This document shows positions 38,005 to 47,348 of a stretch of 64,000 nt of DNA, in pieces. The DNA comes from Streptococcus sp. Marseille-Q5986 (GTDB taxonomy: Bacteria; Bacillota; Bacilli; Lactobacillales; Streptococcaceae), in NCBI RefSeq assembly GCF_946902915.1, contig NZ_CAMPPY010000008.1, positions 1-64,000 on the forward strand. The letters run 5' to 3'. Under the pieces are notes generated by a model. The model was not told the DNA's origin. It saw nothing but the letters and a program-made list of their open reading frames with translations, and searched no databases. How positions within the stretch are numbered: position 1 is the first letter of the stretch; each line of letters begins with the position of its first letter. Made by a program: the position numbers and the translations under genes.

Positions 38005-39470
38005 TGACTTTTAATAACAAAACGATTGAAGACTTGCACAACCTCCTTGTCTCTAAGGAGATTTCAGCAACTGAATTGACACAAGCAACGCTTGAAGATA
38101 TCCAATCTCGCGAGACAGCTATCAACGCTTTTGTTACCATCGCTGAGGAGCAAGCCCTTGCACAAGCTAAGGCTATTGATGAAGCTGGAATCGACGCTGA
38201 TAATGTCCTTTCAGGAATTCCGCTTGCTGTTAAAGATAATATCTCTACAGACGGTATTCTGACAACTGCAGCCTCAAAAATGCTCTACAACTACGAGCCT
38301 ATCTTTGATGCGACAGCCGTTGCCAATGCCAAAGCTAAGGGTATGATTATTGTCGGAAAAACCAACATGGACGAGTTTGCCATGGGTGGTTCAGGTGAGA
38401 CTTCTCACTACGGTGCGACTAAAAATGCTTGGGACCATAGCAAGGTTCCTGGTGGTTCATCAAGCGGTTCTGCGGCTTCTGTGGCTTCAGGACAAGTTCG
38501 CTTGTCACTTGGTTCTGATACTGGTGGTTCCATCCGCCAACCTGCTGCCTTCAACGGGATTGTTGGTCTCAAACCAACCTACGGAACAGTTTCACGTTTC
38601 GGTCTCATTGCCTTCGGTAGCTCATTAGACCAGATTGGACCTTTTGCACCAACTGTTAAAGAAAATGCCCTCTTGCTCAATGCAATTGCTAGCGAAGATG
38701 CCAAAGACTCTACTTCTGCTCCTGTCCGCATTGCTGACTTTACTTCCAAAATTGGGCAAGACATCAAGGGCATGAAAATTGCTTTTCCTAAGGAATACCT
38801 TGGTGAAGGGATTGACCCAGAAGTTAAAGAAACCATTCTGAATGCAGCCAAACACTTTGAAAAGCTTGGTGCCATCGTTGAAGAAGTCAGCCTTCCTCAC
38901 TCTAAATACGGTGTTGCTGTTTACTATATTATCGCTTCATCAGAAGCCTCATCAAACTTGCAACGTTTTGACGGTATCCGTTACGGCTACCGCGCAGAGG
39001 ATGCGACTAATCTTGACGAAATCTATGTCAACAGCCGTAGCCAAGGTTTCGGTGAAGAAGTGAAACGCCGTATCATGCTAGGAACTTTCAGCCTTTCATC
39101 AGGTTACTACGATGCCTACTACAAAAAGGCTAGTCAGGTCCGTACCCTCATCATCCAAGATTTCGAAAACATCTTTGCGGATTACGACTTGATTTTGGGA
39201 CCAACTGCTCCAAGTGTAGCCTTTGACTTGGATTCGCTCAACCACGATCCAGTTGCTATGTACTTGGCGGATCTCTTGACAATCCCAGTTAACTTGGCTG
39301 GTCTACCAGGAATTTCGATTCCTGCTGGATTCTCTCAAGGTCTACCTGTCGGTCTCCAATTGATCGGTCCTAAGTACTCTGAGGAAACCATTTACCAAGC
39401 TACTGCTGCCTTTGAAGCAACAACAGACTACCACAAACAACAACCCGTGATTTTTGGAGGTGACAACTAA
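38004..39470 (+). CDS. gatA: Asp-tRNA(Asn)/Glu-tRNA(Gln) amidotransferase subunit A
   Basis: A 488-residue amidase-signature glutaminase that frees ammonia for GatB. The catalytic Ser-cisSer-Lys triad is visible in AVKDN (lysine), [13 protein letters not shown] and [14 protein letters not shown]. The stop overlaps the gatB start by one base, which couples the two. Confidence 0.97.
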   Translation: MTFNNKTIEDLHNLLVSKEISATELTQATLEDIQSRETAINAFVTIAEEQALAQAKAIDEAGIDADNVLSGIPLAVKDNISTDGILTTAASKMLYNYEPIFDATAVANAKAKGMIIVGKTNMDEFAMGGSGETSHYGATKNAWDHSKVPGGSSSGSAASVASGQVRLSLGSDTGGSIRQPAAFNGIVGLKPTYGTVSRFGLIAFGSSLDQIGPFAPTVKENALLLNAIASEDAKDSTSAPVRIADFTSKIGQDIKGMKIAFPKEYLGEGIDPEVKETILNAAKHFEKLGAIVEEVSLPHSKYGVAVYYIIASSEASSNLQRFDGIRYGYRAEDATNLDEIYVNSRSQGFGEEVKRRIMLGTFSLSSGYYDAYYKKASQVRTLIIQDFENIFADYDLILGPTAPSVAFDLDSLNHDPVAMYLADLLTIPVNLAGLPGISIPAGFSQGLPVGLQLIGPKYSEETIYQATAAFEATTDYHKQQPVIFGGDN

Positions 39471-40915
39471 TGAACTTTGAAACAGTCATTGGACTTGAAG
39501 TCCACGTAGAGCTCAACACCAATTCAAAAATCTTCTCACCTACTTCTGCCCACTTTGGAAACGACCAAAATGCCAACACCAACGTGATTGACTGGTCTTT
39601 CCCAGGTGTTCTGCCAGTTCTCAATAAAGGTGTTGTCGATGCCGGTATCAAGGCAGCTCTTGCCCTCAACATGGACATCCACAAAAAGATGCACTTTGAC
39701 CGCAAGAACTACTTCTATCCTGATAATCCCAAAGCCTATCAAATTTCTCAGTTTGATGAGCCAATCGGCTACAATGGTTGGATTGAAGTGAAGCTAGAAG
39801 ACGGTACAACTAAGAAAATCGGTATCGAACGTGCTCACCTAGAAGAAGACGCTGGTAAAAACACCCACGGTATAGATGGCTACTCTTATGTTGACCTCAA
39901 CCGTCAAGGGGTTCCATTGATTGAGATTGTATCTGAAGCCGACATGCGTTCTCCAGAAGAAGCCTATGCTTATCTGACTGCCCTCAAGGAAGTCATCCAG
40001 TACGCTGGTATTTCTGACGTTAAGATGGAAGAAGGTTCGATGCGTGTAGATGCCAACATTTCTCTTCGTCCTTATGGTCAAGAGAAATTCGGTACCAAGA
40101 CTGAGTTGAAGAACCTCAACTCCTTCTCAAACGTTCGTAAGGGTCTCGAATACGAAGTCCAACGCCAGGCTGAAATCCTTCGCTCAGGTGGTCAAATTCG
40201 CCAAGAAACACGCCGTTACGATGAAGCTAACAAAGCAACTATCCTCATGCGTGTCAAGGAAGGTGCTGCTGACTACCGCTACTTCCCAGAACCAGACCTA
40301 CCCCTCTTTGAAATTTCAGACGAGTGGATTGAGGAAATGCGAACAGAATTGCCAGAGTTTCCAAAAGAACGCCGTTCGCGCTACGTATCTGACCTTGGCT
40401 TGTCAGACTACGATGCTAGCCAGTTGACTGCAAACAAAGTCACTTCTGACTTCTTTGAAAAAGCTGTTGCCCTCGGTGGTGATGCCAAACAAGTTTCTAA
40501 CTGGCTCCAAGGCGAAGTCGCTCAATTCTTGAACGCTGAAGGCAGGACACTAGAACAAATCGAACTGACACCAGAAAACTTGGTAGAAATGATTGCCATC
40601 ATCGAAGACGGCACGATCTCTTCTAAGATTGCCAAGAAAGTCTTCGTCCACCTGGCTAAAAACGGCGGTGGCGCGCGTGAATACGTGGAAAAAGCAGGCA
40701 TGGTTCAAATCTCAGATCCAGATGTCTTGATTCCAATCATTCATCAAGTCTTTGCGAATAATGAAGCAGCCGTTGCCGACTTCAAGTCAGGCAAACGCAA
40801 CGCAGACAAAGCCTTCACAGGCTTCCTCATGAAAGCAACTAAAGGCCAAGCCAACCCACAAGTCGCCCTTAAACTCCTTGCACAAGAGTTGGCGAAGCTG
40901 AAAGAAAGTGACTAA
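39470..40915 (+). CDS. gatB: Asp-tRNA(Asn)/Glu-tRNA(Gln) amidotransferase subunit B
   Basis: A 481-residue subunit that binds tRNA and performs kinase and amidation chemistry. [17 protein letters not shown] and [16 protein letters not shown] are signature regions; the C-terminal helical Yqey-type tail ([16 protein letters not shown]) recognises the tRNA. It ends the gatCAB operon; a Psp-like gene pair follows after 62 bases. Confidence 0.97.
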   Translation: MNFETVIGLEVHVELNTNSKIFSPTSAHFGNDQNANTNVIDWSFPGVLPVLNKGVVDAGIKAALALNMDIHKKMHFDRKNYFYPDNPKAYQISQFDEPIGYNGWIEVKLEDGTTKKIGIERAHLEEDAGKNTHGIDGYSYVDLNRQGVPLIEIVSEADMRSPEEAYAYLTALKEVIQYAGISDVKMEEGSMRVDANISLRPYGQEKFGTKTELKNLNSFSNVRKGLEYEVQRQAEILRSGGQIRQETRRYDEANKATILMRVKEGAADYRYFPEPDLPLFEISDEWIEEMRTELPEFPKERRSRYVSDLGLSDYDASQLTANKVTSDFFEKAVALGGDAKQVSNWLQGEVAQFLNAEGRTLEQIELTPENLVEMIAIIEDGTISSKIAKKVFVHLAKNGGGAREYVEKAGMVQISDPDVLIPIIHQVFANNEAAVADFKSGKRNADKAFTGFLMKATKGQANPQVALKLLAQELAKLKESD

Positions 40916-40977
40916 TTCTCTAGTAGTCACCCAATGGTCAAGCCAGCTACCTTTTCAATCATATAGTTAGGAGACAC

Positions 40978-41934
40978 ATGAAAAAGTTTTACGCTCTTTT
41001 AATGACCTGTTTATTACTTATTTTTCTATCCGTGCCTCAAATCGTTGATGCGGGTGTCGGACATTCCAGAAGTGGAGGAAGTAGCCGCAGTAGCTCCAGA
41101 AGTACTAGTCGCTCAAGTGGAGGTGGAAGTCGTTCTGGTGGCTCATCCTACCACTACTACCGCTCTGGATATGGGTCTTCCTCTGACAGTTCTGCTAACT
41201 CTCCCTATCTAGGATTTATGTTCATATTAGTCGGAGGAATCATACTAGTTGTTATCGTCAAATCCTTGCAGAATAAGTCTGGAGATTCGAATTCAACGTA
41301 CACTAGTAATGATTATCAAACTCTCCATCGTCGAGTTGAACACAACACACTGGCCATTAGGTGTGTGAAATACGGGGATCCAAACTTTGACACGGAAGCC
41401 TTCACATCTTGGGTTAAGGAAGTCTACCTTAGATTGCAGGTTGCCTGGACTGAGAAAAATTGGAACTCTGTCCGCGCTATAGAAAGCACTAGTCTCTACT
41501 CCCAACACAGTACCCAACTTGAGGATCACATTCGAGCTAAAACAACCAATGTTTTAGAGAAAGTTTGTATCGAAAATGTTCGCATCAAGGAGTTCATTGA
41601 AAATCCTGACGGAAACGATACCTTAGTTGTGATTCTGTCATCTACCTTGCGGGACTATGTCATTGACGATGAGAGTCGTCATGTGCTTGAAGGAAACCCT
41701 AAAAAAGATCTCTTCACCGTGTATCAATTGAACTTTATCCGTCAACATGGTAGCCAAACGCAAACAGTCAATCCCGACGAAGTTGTGAGCGGTCGTTGTC
41801 CAAACTGTGGCGCGCCATTGAAAATCTCTGCAGTTAGCGATTGTGACTACTGTGGTGCCAATCTCTCTCGTAGTCCAAACCAATGGGTACTGGACACCTA
41901 TGATGTTGTGGATGAAGACGAGCTTTATAATTAG
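40978..41934 (+). CDS. Membrane protein with Tim44-like domain and C-terminal zinc ribbon
   Basis: A 318-residue protein. Residues 1-25 form a signal peptide or first span; residues 27-75 are a low-complexity Ser/Gly/Arg linker; one membrane span follows (GFMFILVGGIILVVIV). Residues about 110-265 look like the Tim44-like fold (EAFTSWVKEVYLRLQVAWTEKNW), and the end has CPNCGAPL...CDYCGANL, a zinc ribbon. This resembles a fusion of Bacillus YdjG/YdjH-type proteins. The SPFH gene begins nine bases downstream. Role inferred: membrane-stress scaffold. Confidence 0.72.
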   Translation: MKKFYALLMTCLLLIFLSVPQIVDAGVGHSRSGGSSRSSSRSTSRSSGGGSRSGGSSYHYYRSGYGSSSDSSANSPYLGFMFILVGGIILVVIVKSLQNKSGDSNSTYTSNDYQTLHRRVEHNTLAIRCVKYGDPNFDTEAFTSWVKEVYLRLQVAWTEKNWNSVRAIESTSLYSQHSTQLEDHIRAKTTNVLEKVCIENVRIKEFIENPDGNDTLVVILSSTLRDYVIDDESRHVLEGNPKKDLFTVYQLNFIRQHGSQTQTVNPDEVVSGRCPNCGAPLKISAVSDCDYCGANLSRSPNQWVLDTYDVVDEDELYN

Positions 41935-41942
41935 GAGGAATT

Positions 41943-43070
41943 ATGGGATTTATATGTGCAGCCTTATCAGCAGGCTTAAATAGTTTTAATGATAGTAAAT
42001 TTAAGGAAGCCATTGTCCTTCCAGACAATGTCTCTAGCGATGCCTTGGCCATCAAGGGACAATTACTCACAAAAGACTCCGATGGACATTCGCGTCACAG
42101 CAATCAAAATACTGGACTCTTGTCAGATGGCAGTGTGGTTATCGTTCCCCAAGGCTATACCGCTGTTTTGGTAAACAACGGTAGCTTCCTTGGTGAAGTC
42201 CTCGAAGCTGGTAGCCACGAATGGCAAGCTGGTGATAACACCTGGCTCCTTGAAAAAGGTGGTTTAAAAGGCACTTGGAAAAACTTTAAAAACCGTTTCT
42301 CTTTTGGTGGACAAGTCATCACTCAACAAGAAATCATCTTTATCCGCATGCAACCCATCGCGGGCAATAAGTTCGGCACACAAAATGCGGTCGAATATTT
42401 CAGCGAACGTTACCAACAACTGCTCAACATCCGTTTCTATGGCTTGTTTGATGTAAAAATAGCAGATCCAGTCCTCTTCTACGTGAGCTCTGTTAGCCAC
42501 CAAATTACTGACGGACAGCCATTTACTCTCCAAGATGTAGCTCAAGGAACGCTCCGTCAAAATATCGCACCGAAAATCGCAATCGCCATTACCAAATACA
42601 CCAACGAAAATAAGGTTGATATTTATAGCCTCAATGCCAATCAAGACACCTTTAACGAACTCACTAAACAAGAGGTCAACAAGGTTTGGACAGGTCTCTA
42701 CGGGATGGAAGCAACCAATATCTTACTTGAAGATCTTAGCTACGACCAAGAAAGTCTTGATATCATTCGCAAGCTTGATAGTGAGCTCGTAGCAATGAAG
42801 TACAACACGATTGAAATCGAAGAACGCCGTGCTCGCAACGAAGCGCTCATTGCTGCAGCTGCCAATGAAGGGAATGGTAATGGGATGAACATGTTTATGG
42901 GCATGAATCTTGGCCAAACTCTCGGTGGTCAACTAAGCCAACAAGTTCAAAATCAAGCACCTGCTCAAAACACTGGGCAAACTGCCAGCAAGAATTTTTA
43001 CATCGAAGTCGATGGAAAATACGTTCTCGTCACCAAAGACGAGGATGGGAATATCGTACCAGTCAACTAA
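41943..43070 (+). CDS. SPFH-domain (YdjI/virion-core-like) protein
   Basis: A 375-residue cytoplasmic SPFH-fold protein. VIVPQGYTAVLVNNGSFLGEVLEAG is the SPFH start (positions 62-86), and a long alpha region follows. There is a Met/Gly/Asn/Gln-rich linker (residues 300-345) and a small C-terminal domain (FYIEVDGKYVLVTKDEDGN). In B. subtilis YdjI with YdjG/YdjH recruits PspA to the membrane. No pspA gene is in this window. AGGAGGAATT gives a strong start; the pair is likely one transcript. Confidence 0.78.
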   Translation: MGFICAALSAGLNSFNDSKFKEAIVLPDNVSSDALAIKGQLLTKDSDGHSRHSNQNTGLLSDGSVVIVPQGYTAVLVNNGSFLGEVLEAGSHEWQAGDNTWLLEKGGLKGTWKNFKNRFSFGGQVITQQEIIFIRMQPIAGNKFGTQNAVEYFSERYQQLLNIRFYGLFDVKIADPVLFYVSSVSHQITDGQPFTLQDVAQGTLRQNIAPKIAIAITKYTNENKVDIYSLNANQDTFNELTKQEVNKVWTGLYGMEATNILLEDLSYDQESLDIIRKLDSELVAMKYNTIEIEERRARNEALIAAAANEGNGNGMNMFMGMNLGQTLGGQLSQQVQNQAPAQNTGQTASKNFYIEVDGKYVLVTKDEDGNIVPVN

Positions 43071-43088
43071 TCAAGTTCCTTCTGACAT

Positions 43089-43117
43089 TTGAGTAATGTT
43101 GTCTTTTATGGTACAAT
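43089..43117 (+). promoter_or_regulatory. Sigma-A promoter of efp
   Basis: TTGAGT (43089-43094), 17 bases ending TGG, TACAAT (43112-43117); extended -10. Confidence 0.75.
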
Positions 43118-43151
43118 AAAGAGTAAATTATTTTATTAAAGAGGTAAAAAC

Positions 43152-43712
43152 ATGATTGAAGCAAGTAAATTAAAGGCTGGTATGACCTTTGAAACAGCTG
43201 ACGGAAAATTGATCCGCGTTTTGGAAGCTAGCCACCACAAACCAGGTAAAGGAAACACAATCATGCGTATGAAATTGCGTGATGTCCGTACTGGTTCTAC
43301 ATTTGACACAAGCTACCGTCCAGAGGAAAAATTTGAACAAGCCATCATCGAGACTGTCCCAGCTCAATACTTGTACAAAATGGATGACACAGCATACTTC
43401 ATGAATACAGAAACTTACGACCAGTACGAAATCCCTGTAGTCAACATTGAAAACGAATTGCTTTACATCCTTGAAAACTCTGATGTGAAGATCCAATTCT
43501 ACGGAACTGAAGTGATTGGCGTCACCGTTCCCACTACTGTTGAATTGACAGTTGCAGAAACTCAACCATCTATCAAAGGTGCTACTGTTACAGGTTCTGG
43601 TAAACCAGCAACGATGGAAACCGGACTTGTCGTAAACGTTCCAGACTTCATCGAAGCAGGACAAAAACTCGTTATCAACACTGCAGAAGGAACTTACGTT
43701 TCTCGTGCCTAA
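43152..43712 (+). CDS. efp: Elongation factor P
   Basis: A 186-residue three-domain protein that rescues ribosomes stalled at polyproline. The tip loop reads [13 protein letters not shown], with the lysine that is modified in other bacteria. Domain III ends [18 protein letters not shown]. Start follows AAAGAGGTAAAAAC. It opens an efp-asp23-nusB operon. Confidence 0.97.
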   Translation: MIEASKLKAGMTFETADGKLIRVLEASHHKPGKGNTIMRMKLRDVRTGSTFDTSYRPEEKFEQAIIETVPAQYLYKMDDTAYFMNTETYDQYEIPVVNIENELLYILENSDVKIQFYGTEVIGVTVPTTVELTVAETQPSIKGATVTGSGKPATMETGLVVNVPDFIEAGQKLVINTAEGTYVSRA

Positions 43713-43733
43713 TCTCTAGAAAGAGGTCATTCT

Positions 43734-44123
43734 ATGGGAATTGAAGAACAACTTGGCGAAATCGTTATCGCCCCACGTGTACTTGAAAAAATCATTGCTA
43801 TTGCTACTGCAAAGGTAGAGGGTGTACACTCTTTTTCAAATAAATCAGTATCCGATACCCTTTCAAAACTTTCACTCGGCCGTGGTGTTTATCTTAAAAA
43901 CGTGGACGAAGAACTCACAGCAGATATCTATCTCTACCTTGAGTACGGAGTAAAAGTTCCTCAGGTAGCGATTGCTATCCAGAAAGCTGTCAAAGATGCA
44001 GTCCGCGATATGGCTGATGTAGAACTCGCTGCTATCAATATCCACGTTGCCGGTATCGTCCCAGATAAGACACCAAAACCAGAATTGAAAGATTTATTTG
44101 ACGAGGACTTCCTCAATGACTAG
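43734..44123 (+). CDS. Asp23/Gls24 family envelope stress response protein
   Basis: A 129-residue Asp23-domain protein beginning MGIEEQLGEIVIAPRVLEKI. KVEGVHSF, VYLKNVDEELTADIYLYLEYG and VELAAINIHVAGIV are family features. It lacks a membrane segment and so should be soluble. Function is poorly defined (alkaline or cell-wall stress), and it lies conservatively between efp and nusB. Its stop overlaps the nusB ATG. Confidence 0.93.
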   Translation: MGIEEQLGEIVIAPRVLEKIIAIATAKVEGVHSFSNKSVSDTLSKLSLGRGVYLKNVDEELTADIYLYLEYGVKVPQVAIAIQKAVKDAVRDMADVELAAINIHVAGIVPDKTPKPELKDLFDEDFLND

Positions 44124-44538
44124 TCCACTATTAGAATCTAGACGCCTGCTCCGTAAATGCGCTTTTCAAGCTCTCATGAGCCTTGAGTTCAGTACGGATG
44201 TCGAAACTGCTTGTCGCTTCGCCTATACTCATAATCGCGAAGATACGGATGTACAACTTCCAGCCTTTTTGACAGACCTCGTTTCTGGTGTTCAAGCTAA
44301 AAAGGAAGAACTAGATAAGCAAATCACACAGCATTTAAAAGCAAGTTGGACCATTGAACGCTTAACGCTTGTGGAGAAAAACCTCCTTCGCTTGGGAGTC
44401 TTTGAAATCACTTCGTTTGACACTCCTCAGCTTGTTGCTGTTAATGAAGCTATCGAACTTGCAAAGGACTTCTCAGATCAAAAATCTGCCCGTTTTATCA
44501 ATGGACTGCTCAGCCAGTTTGTAACAGAAGAACAGTAA
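44116..44538 (+). CDS. nusB: Transcription antitermination factor NusB
   Basis: A 140-residue helical protein that acts with NusE on boxA RNA in rRNA transcription. The start MTSPLLESRRLLRKCAFQALM at 44116 overlaps the Asp23 gene end; an upstream frame extension lies inside that gene. FDTPQLVAVNEAIELAKDFSDQKSARFINGLL is the conserved C-terminal half (positions about 105-135). Confidence 0.95.
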   Translation: MTSPLLESRRLLRKCAFQALMSLEFSTDVETACRFAYTHNREDTDVQLPAFLTDLVSGVQAKKEELDKQITQHLKASWTIERLTLVEKNLLRLGVFEITSFDTPQLVAVNEAIELAKDFSDQKSARFINGLLSQFVTEEQ

Positions 44539-44542
44539 AAAG

Positions 44543-44574
44543 AAAAAGTGTTTGATAGCTATCAAACACTTTTT
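44543..44574. terminator. Bidirectional terminator between nusB and the CPBP gene
   Basis: A 32-base perfect palindrome, AAAAAGTGTTTGATAG and its complement, followed by CTTT on the plus strand. It serves convergent transcripts. Confidence 0.92.
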
Positions 44575-44586
44575 CTTTGCCTCCTA

Positions 44587-45311
44587 CTATCTAAAAAAAT
44601 GATAATAGACATAATTATAAACAAAAATCCAGATAGGTTTTGCATAGATGAGAAAATTGAAAAAACTATGGCACAGGATGGTAATTTTTAAATTCTTTAT
44701 CCAACGGTAGACAAGGGCATAGAAGAGACCAGCAAAACTAAAAATAGTCAAACTGATAGGATCTCGGTGAGTTAGGATCAAATGACCAAGACCAAAGATA
44801 AGAGCTGATAAGATAACATCCAGATAATACTTGGACTGGGGAAAGAAGGTATTCATAAAATACCCTCTGTCAATTAGTTCCTCTGATATAGGTGCGACGA
44901 CTACTGTTAAACTAAAACTGAGAATAGTTGATAGAAAAGTTGGTTGCCCATTAGAGTATAGAACCGAAAGAAGGTCTTGAAAGATATACTTGTTATCAAT
45001 TAGGTGATGAAACTGTAACTGAAAAGCATCCACCAATTGACGAACAAAATAAGTAGCTACTAGACTGACTACAAGGGGAAAAATCGTTGACCAAGTCCAA
45101 GCCTTTTTTCAAAGATAAAGAGCATCTCTTTCTTTTTTAACCAGAAAACAAATAAAACTACAAGAACTAGTTCCCAAACAAGTGAAATGATAGAATAGCC
45201 ATCTATCCCCCATCCTAAAAACTTAGTTAGATGCACAACCCCTAACTCTGGTAGATAAACCGATAGAAATACCAGTGATGTATAGACTCCCATATGCCCT
45301 AGTTTTTTCAT
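44587..45311 (-). pseudogene. CPBP-family intramembrane protease, frameshifted
   Basis: Two frames join into one gene of about 241 codons. The first runs from MKKLGHMGVYTSLVFLSVYL (ATG at 45311 after AAGGAGAAGG) to EMLFIFEK; loss of one A in a poly-A run (six T on the plus strand, 45104-45109) diverts it to a stop at 45069. The other frame continues AWTWSTIFPLVVSLVATYF, with the CPBP motifs PISEELIDRGYF (EExxxR), FGLGHLIL and LCHSFFNF. CPBP proteins of this kind accompany bacteriocins as immunity or processing proteins. The homopolymer site could also be phase-variable or a sequencing error. Confidence 0.8.
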
Positions 45312-45338
45312 TTCCTTCTCCTTGTGACCTTTTATGTT

Positions 45339-45524
45339 CTATCCTGCAAATAATCCATAACGCCAAGAATTTCTATAGTTATTAAGGGAACTAGAATTTA
45401 AGTAAGGGCTAAATTCCCCAGGATAGGGGCAATTATCAGAATCACCTAAAAATATAACTTTCCCACCTGAAATCTGATCCAGCTCTTCTGTTGAAAGAAC
45501 TGCAAACTGTTCTGTACCTGTCAT
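45339..45524 (-). CDS. Double-glycine leader peptide, bacteriocin-like
   Basis: A 61-residue peptide. The leader ends FAVLSTEELDQISGG, a canonical double-glycine leader cut by ABC peptidase-transporters (ComA/BlpA type). About 40 mature residues remain, starting KVIFLGDSDNCPYPG, with one cysteine, many N/S/Y residues and no GxxxG motif. Start ATG has AAGGAGG seven bases upstream; a longer frame from 45671 is not supported. The CPBP gene lies 27 bases downstream. No transporter is encoded nearby. It could be a class IIc/d bacteriocin or a signalling peptide. Confidence 0.78.
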   Translation of the reverse strand: MTGTEQFAVLSTEELDQISGGKVIFLGDSDNCPYPGEFSPYLNSSSLNNYRNSWRYGLFAG

Positions 45525-45588
45525 TGCAAGTACCTCCTTAAAATAAATTTTTGTAAGCCTACATCTACAGCATACATCTTTTTTGTCT

Positions 45589-45617
45589 ATTTTATAGTCT
45601 ATCTCCTCAACTGTCAA
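45589..45617 (-). promoter_or_regulatory. Promoter of the double-glycine peptide
   Basis: TTGACA (45612-45617), 17 bases, TAAAAT (45589-45594) on the minus strand. No ComE- or BlpR-type direct repeat was noticed nearby. Confidence 0.75.
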
Positions 45618-45644
45618 TTTTTCGTCCTGAATTGCATTTTTCCA

Positions 45645-45671
45645 TAAAAAATGAGACCTTTCTAGTCTCAT
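45645..45671 (-). terminator. Terminator of the fab-acc cluster
   Basis: ATGAGAC/GTCTCAT hairpin followed by TTTTTT on the minus strand, directly past accA. Confidence 0.85.
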
Positions 45672-45681
45672 TTAGTCATTC

Positions 45682-46449
45682 TTAGTATTTTCTAAAGCGT
45701 TGGTAACGTTCTTCAATAAGTTGGTCGAGTGGTAGTTTTTGCAGCCTATCTAGTTCTGCACGCAATTCACTTTTAACCCATCCTAGCAGTTCTTTACTTG
45801 AGAAATCCTCTTCTGAAATTATCTTGTCTACAATTCCCATTTCTAGAAGTTCATGTGAAGTGATTTTCATCAATTCCGCTGCTTCCATAGCACGACTTCC
45901 ATCCTTCCAAAGAATAGAGGCAAATCCTTCAGGGCTAAGTACTGCGTAGATTGAGTTTTCTAACATCCAGACACGGTTAGCTACGGCTAGAGCTAGGGCT
46001 CCACCAGATCCACCTTCACCGATAATAATCGCGATGATTGGAACCTTAAGGTCACTCATTTCCATCAGGTTTCGGGCAATTGCTTCCCCTTGTCCACGTT
46101 CCTCGGCTCCCACACCAGGGTAAGCACCCGCCGTATTGATAAAGGTCACAACTGGACGTCCAAACTTTTCTGCCTGTTTCATCAGGCGCAAGGCCTTACG
46201 ATAGCCTTCTGGATGAGGTTGCCCAAAATTTCGTTTGAGGTTGTCATGAAGACTTTTTCCCTTTTGGATACCAACGACAGTTACTGCTTGGTCACCTAAC
46301 CAGCCAATCCCACCAATAACCGCACCATCATCACGGAAAGAGCGGTCTCCATGCAATTCGATAAACTCGTCAAAGATTCCATTGGCAAAGTCAAGTGCAG
46401 TCAAGCGACTCTGCTCGCGTGCCTCTCTGACTATTTTTGCAATATTCAT
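45682..46449 (-). CDS. accA: Acetyl-CoA carboxylase carboxyltransferase subunit alpha
   Basis: A 255-residue subunit of the carboxyltransferase that makes malonyl-CoA together with Acc[34 protein letters not shown] and [12 protein letters not shown] are crotonase-fold signatures. It is the last gene of the cluster; its start overlaps the accD stop by four bases. Confidence 0.97.
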   Translation of the reverse strand: MNIAKIVREAREQSRLTALDFANGIFDEFIELHGDRSFRDDGAVIGGIGWLGDQAVTVVGIQKGKSLHDNLKRNFGQPHPEGYRKALRLMKQAEKFGRPVVTFINTAGAYPGVGAEERGQGEAIARNLMEMSDLKVPIIAIIIGEGGSGGALALAVANRVWMLENSIYAVLSPEGFASILWKDGSRAMEAAELMKITSHELLEMGIVDKIISEEDFSSKELLGWVKSELRAELDRLQKLPLDQLIEERYQRFRKY

Positions 46450-47312
46450 CCGCGACTTCCTCCATGCAATCTCACTAATTTAGCAATTGTTTCAGGCAAT
46501 TCTCTCCGTTTGACAATTGCATCAACAAATCCATGTTCAAGCAAAAATTCTGCCTTTTGGAAATCATCCGGCAAGGTCTCACGAACTATATTTTCAATAA
46601 CACGGCGCCCAGCAAACCCAACCAAACTCTGTGGCTCCGCTAGGATAATATCACCTTCCATAGCAAAAGAAGCGGTCACCCCACCTGTTGTCGGATCGGT
46701 TAAAATGGTTAGGTAAAAAAGTCCTGCCTTGGAATGACGTTGAACTGCCGCAGAAATCTTAGCCATCTGCATCAAGCTCATGATTCCTTCTTGCATACGG
46801 GCTCCACCAGAAGCTGTGAAAAGTACGACTGGCAAGTTTTCTACCGTGGCATACTCAAATAAGCGCGTGATTTTTTCACCCACAACGGTTCCCATAGAAG
46901 CCATAATAAAGTTAGAATCCATGATCCCAAGGGCAACTTTTTGTCCCTTGATGCTAGCTGTACCAGTCAGTACTGCTTCATCCAAACCTGTCTTTTTACG
47001 CATATTAGCTAGTTTTTTCTGGTAGCCTGGAAAGTTTAATGGATCTTGAGTTTCAATACCCGTAAACATCTCCACAAAGCTATCAGAATCAATCGTCAAA
47101 TCCAAGCGTTCCTGAGCTGAAATACGGAAAGTATAGCTACAATGGGGACAAATTCGTTCGCTCCCGAGATCCTTTTGGTAAATGGTGTGTTTACAACCAG
47201 GACACTGGGAGAAGAGTTCATCCGGAACCTCAGGCTTGGCTTGTGGTTTCTGCCTTACGGAACGGTTAGGATTGATCCGAATATACTTATCCTTTTTACT
47301 AAATAGAGCCAT
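46446..47312 (-). CDS. accD: Acetyl-CoA carboxylase carboxyltransferase subunit beta
   Basis: A 288-residue partner of AccA. An N-terminal zinc ribbon (CPGCKHTI...CPHCSYTF) is followed by the crotonase fold with [12 protein letters not shown] and [12 protein letters not shown]. The start [13 protein letters not shown] is standard. It lies 36 bases past accC. Confidence 0.97.
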   Translation of the reverse strand: MALFSKKDKYIRINPNRSVRQKPQAKPEVPDELFSQCPGCKHTIYQKDLGSERICPHCSYTFRISAQERLDLTIDSDSFVEMFTGIETQDPLNFPGYQKKLANMRKKTGLDEAVLTGTASIKGQKVALGIMDSNFIMASMGTVVGEKITRLFEYATVENLPVVLFTASGGARMQEGIMSLMQMAKISAAVQRHSKAGLFYLTILTDPTTGGVTASFAMEGDIILAEPQSLVGFAGRRVIENIVRETLPDDFQKAEFLLEHGFVDAIVKRRELPETIAKLVRLHGGSRG

Positions 47313-47348
47313 TGATTCCCCTTTTCGGTTTACACTCTTGAAGTCATT

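Noticed and set aside
45525..45671. An N-terminal extension of the double-glycine peptide
   Set aside because: The promoter TTGACA-17-TAAAAT lies inside it and AAGGAGG marks the shorter start; the short form has the normal leader length.
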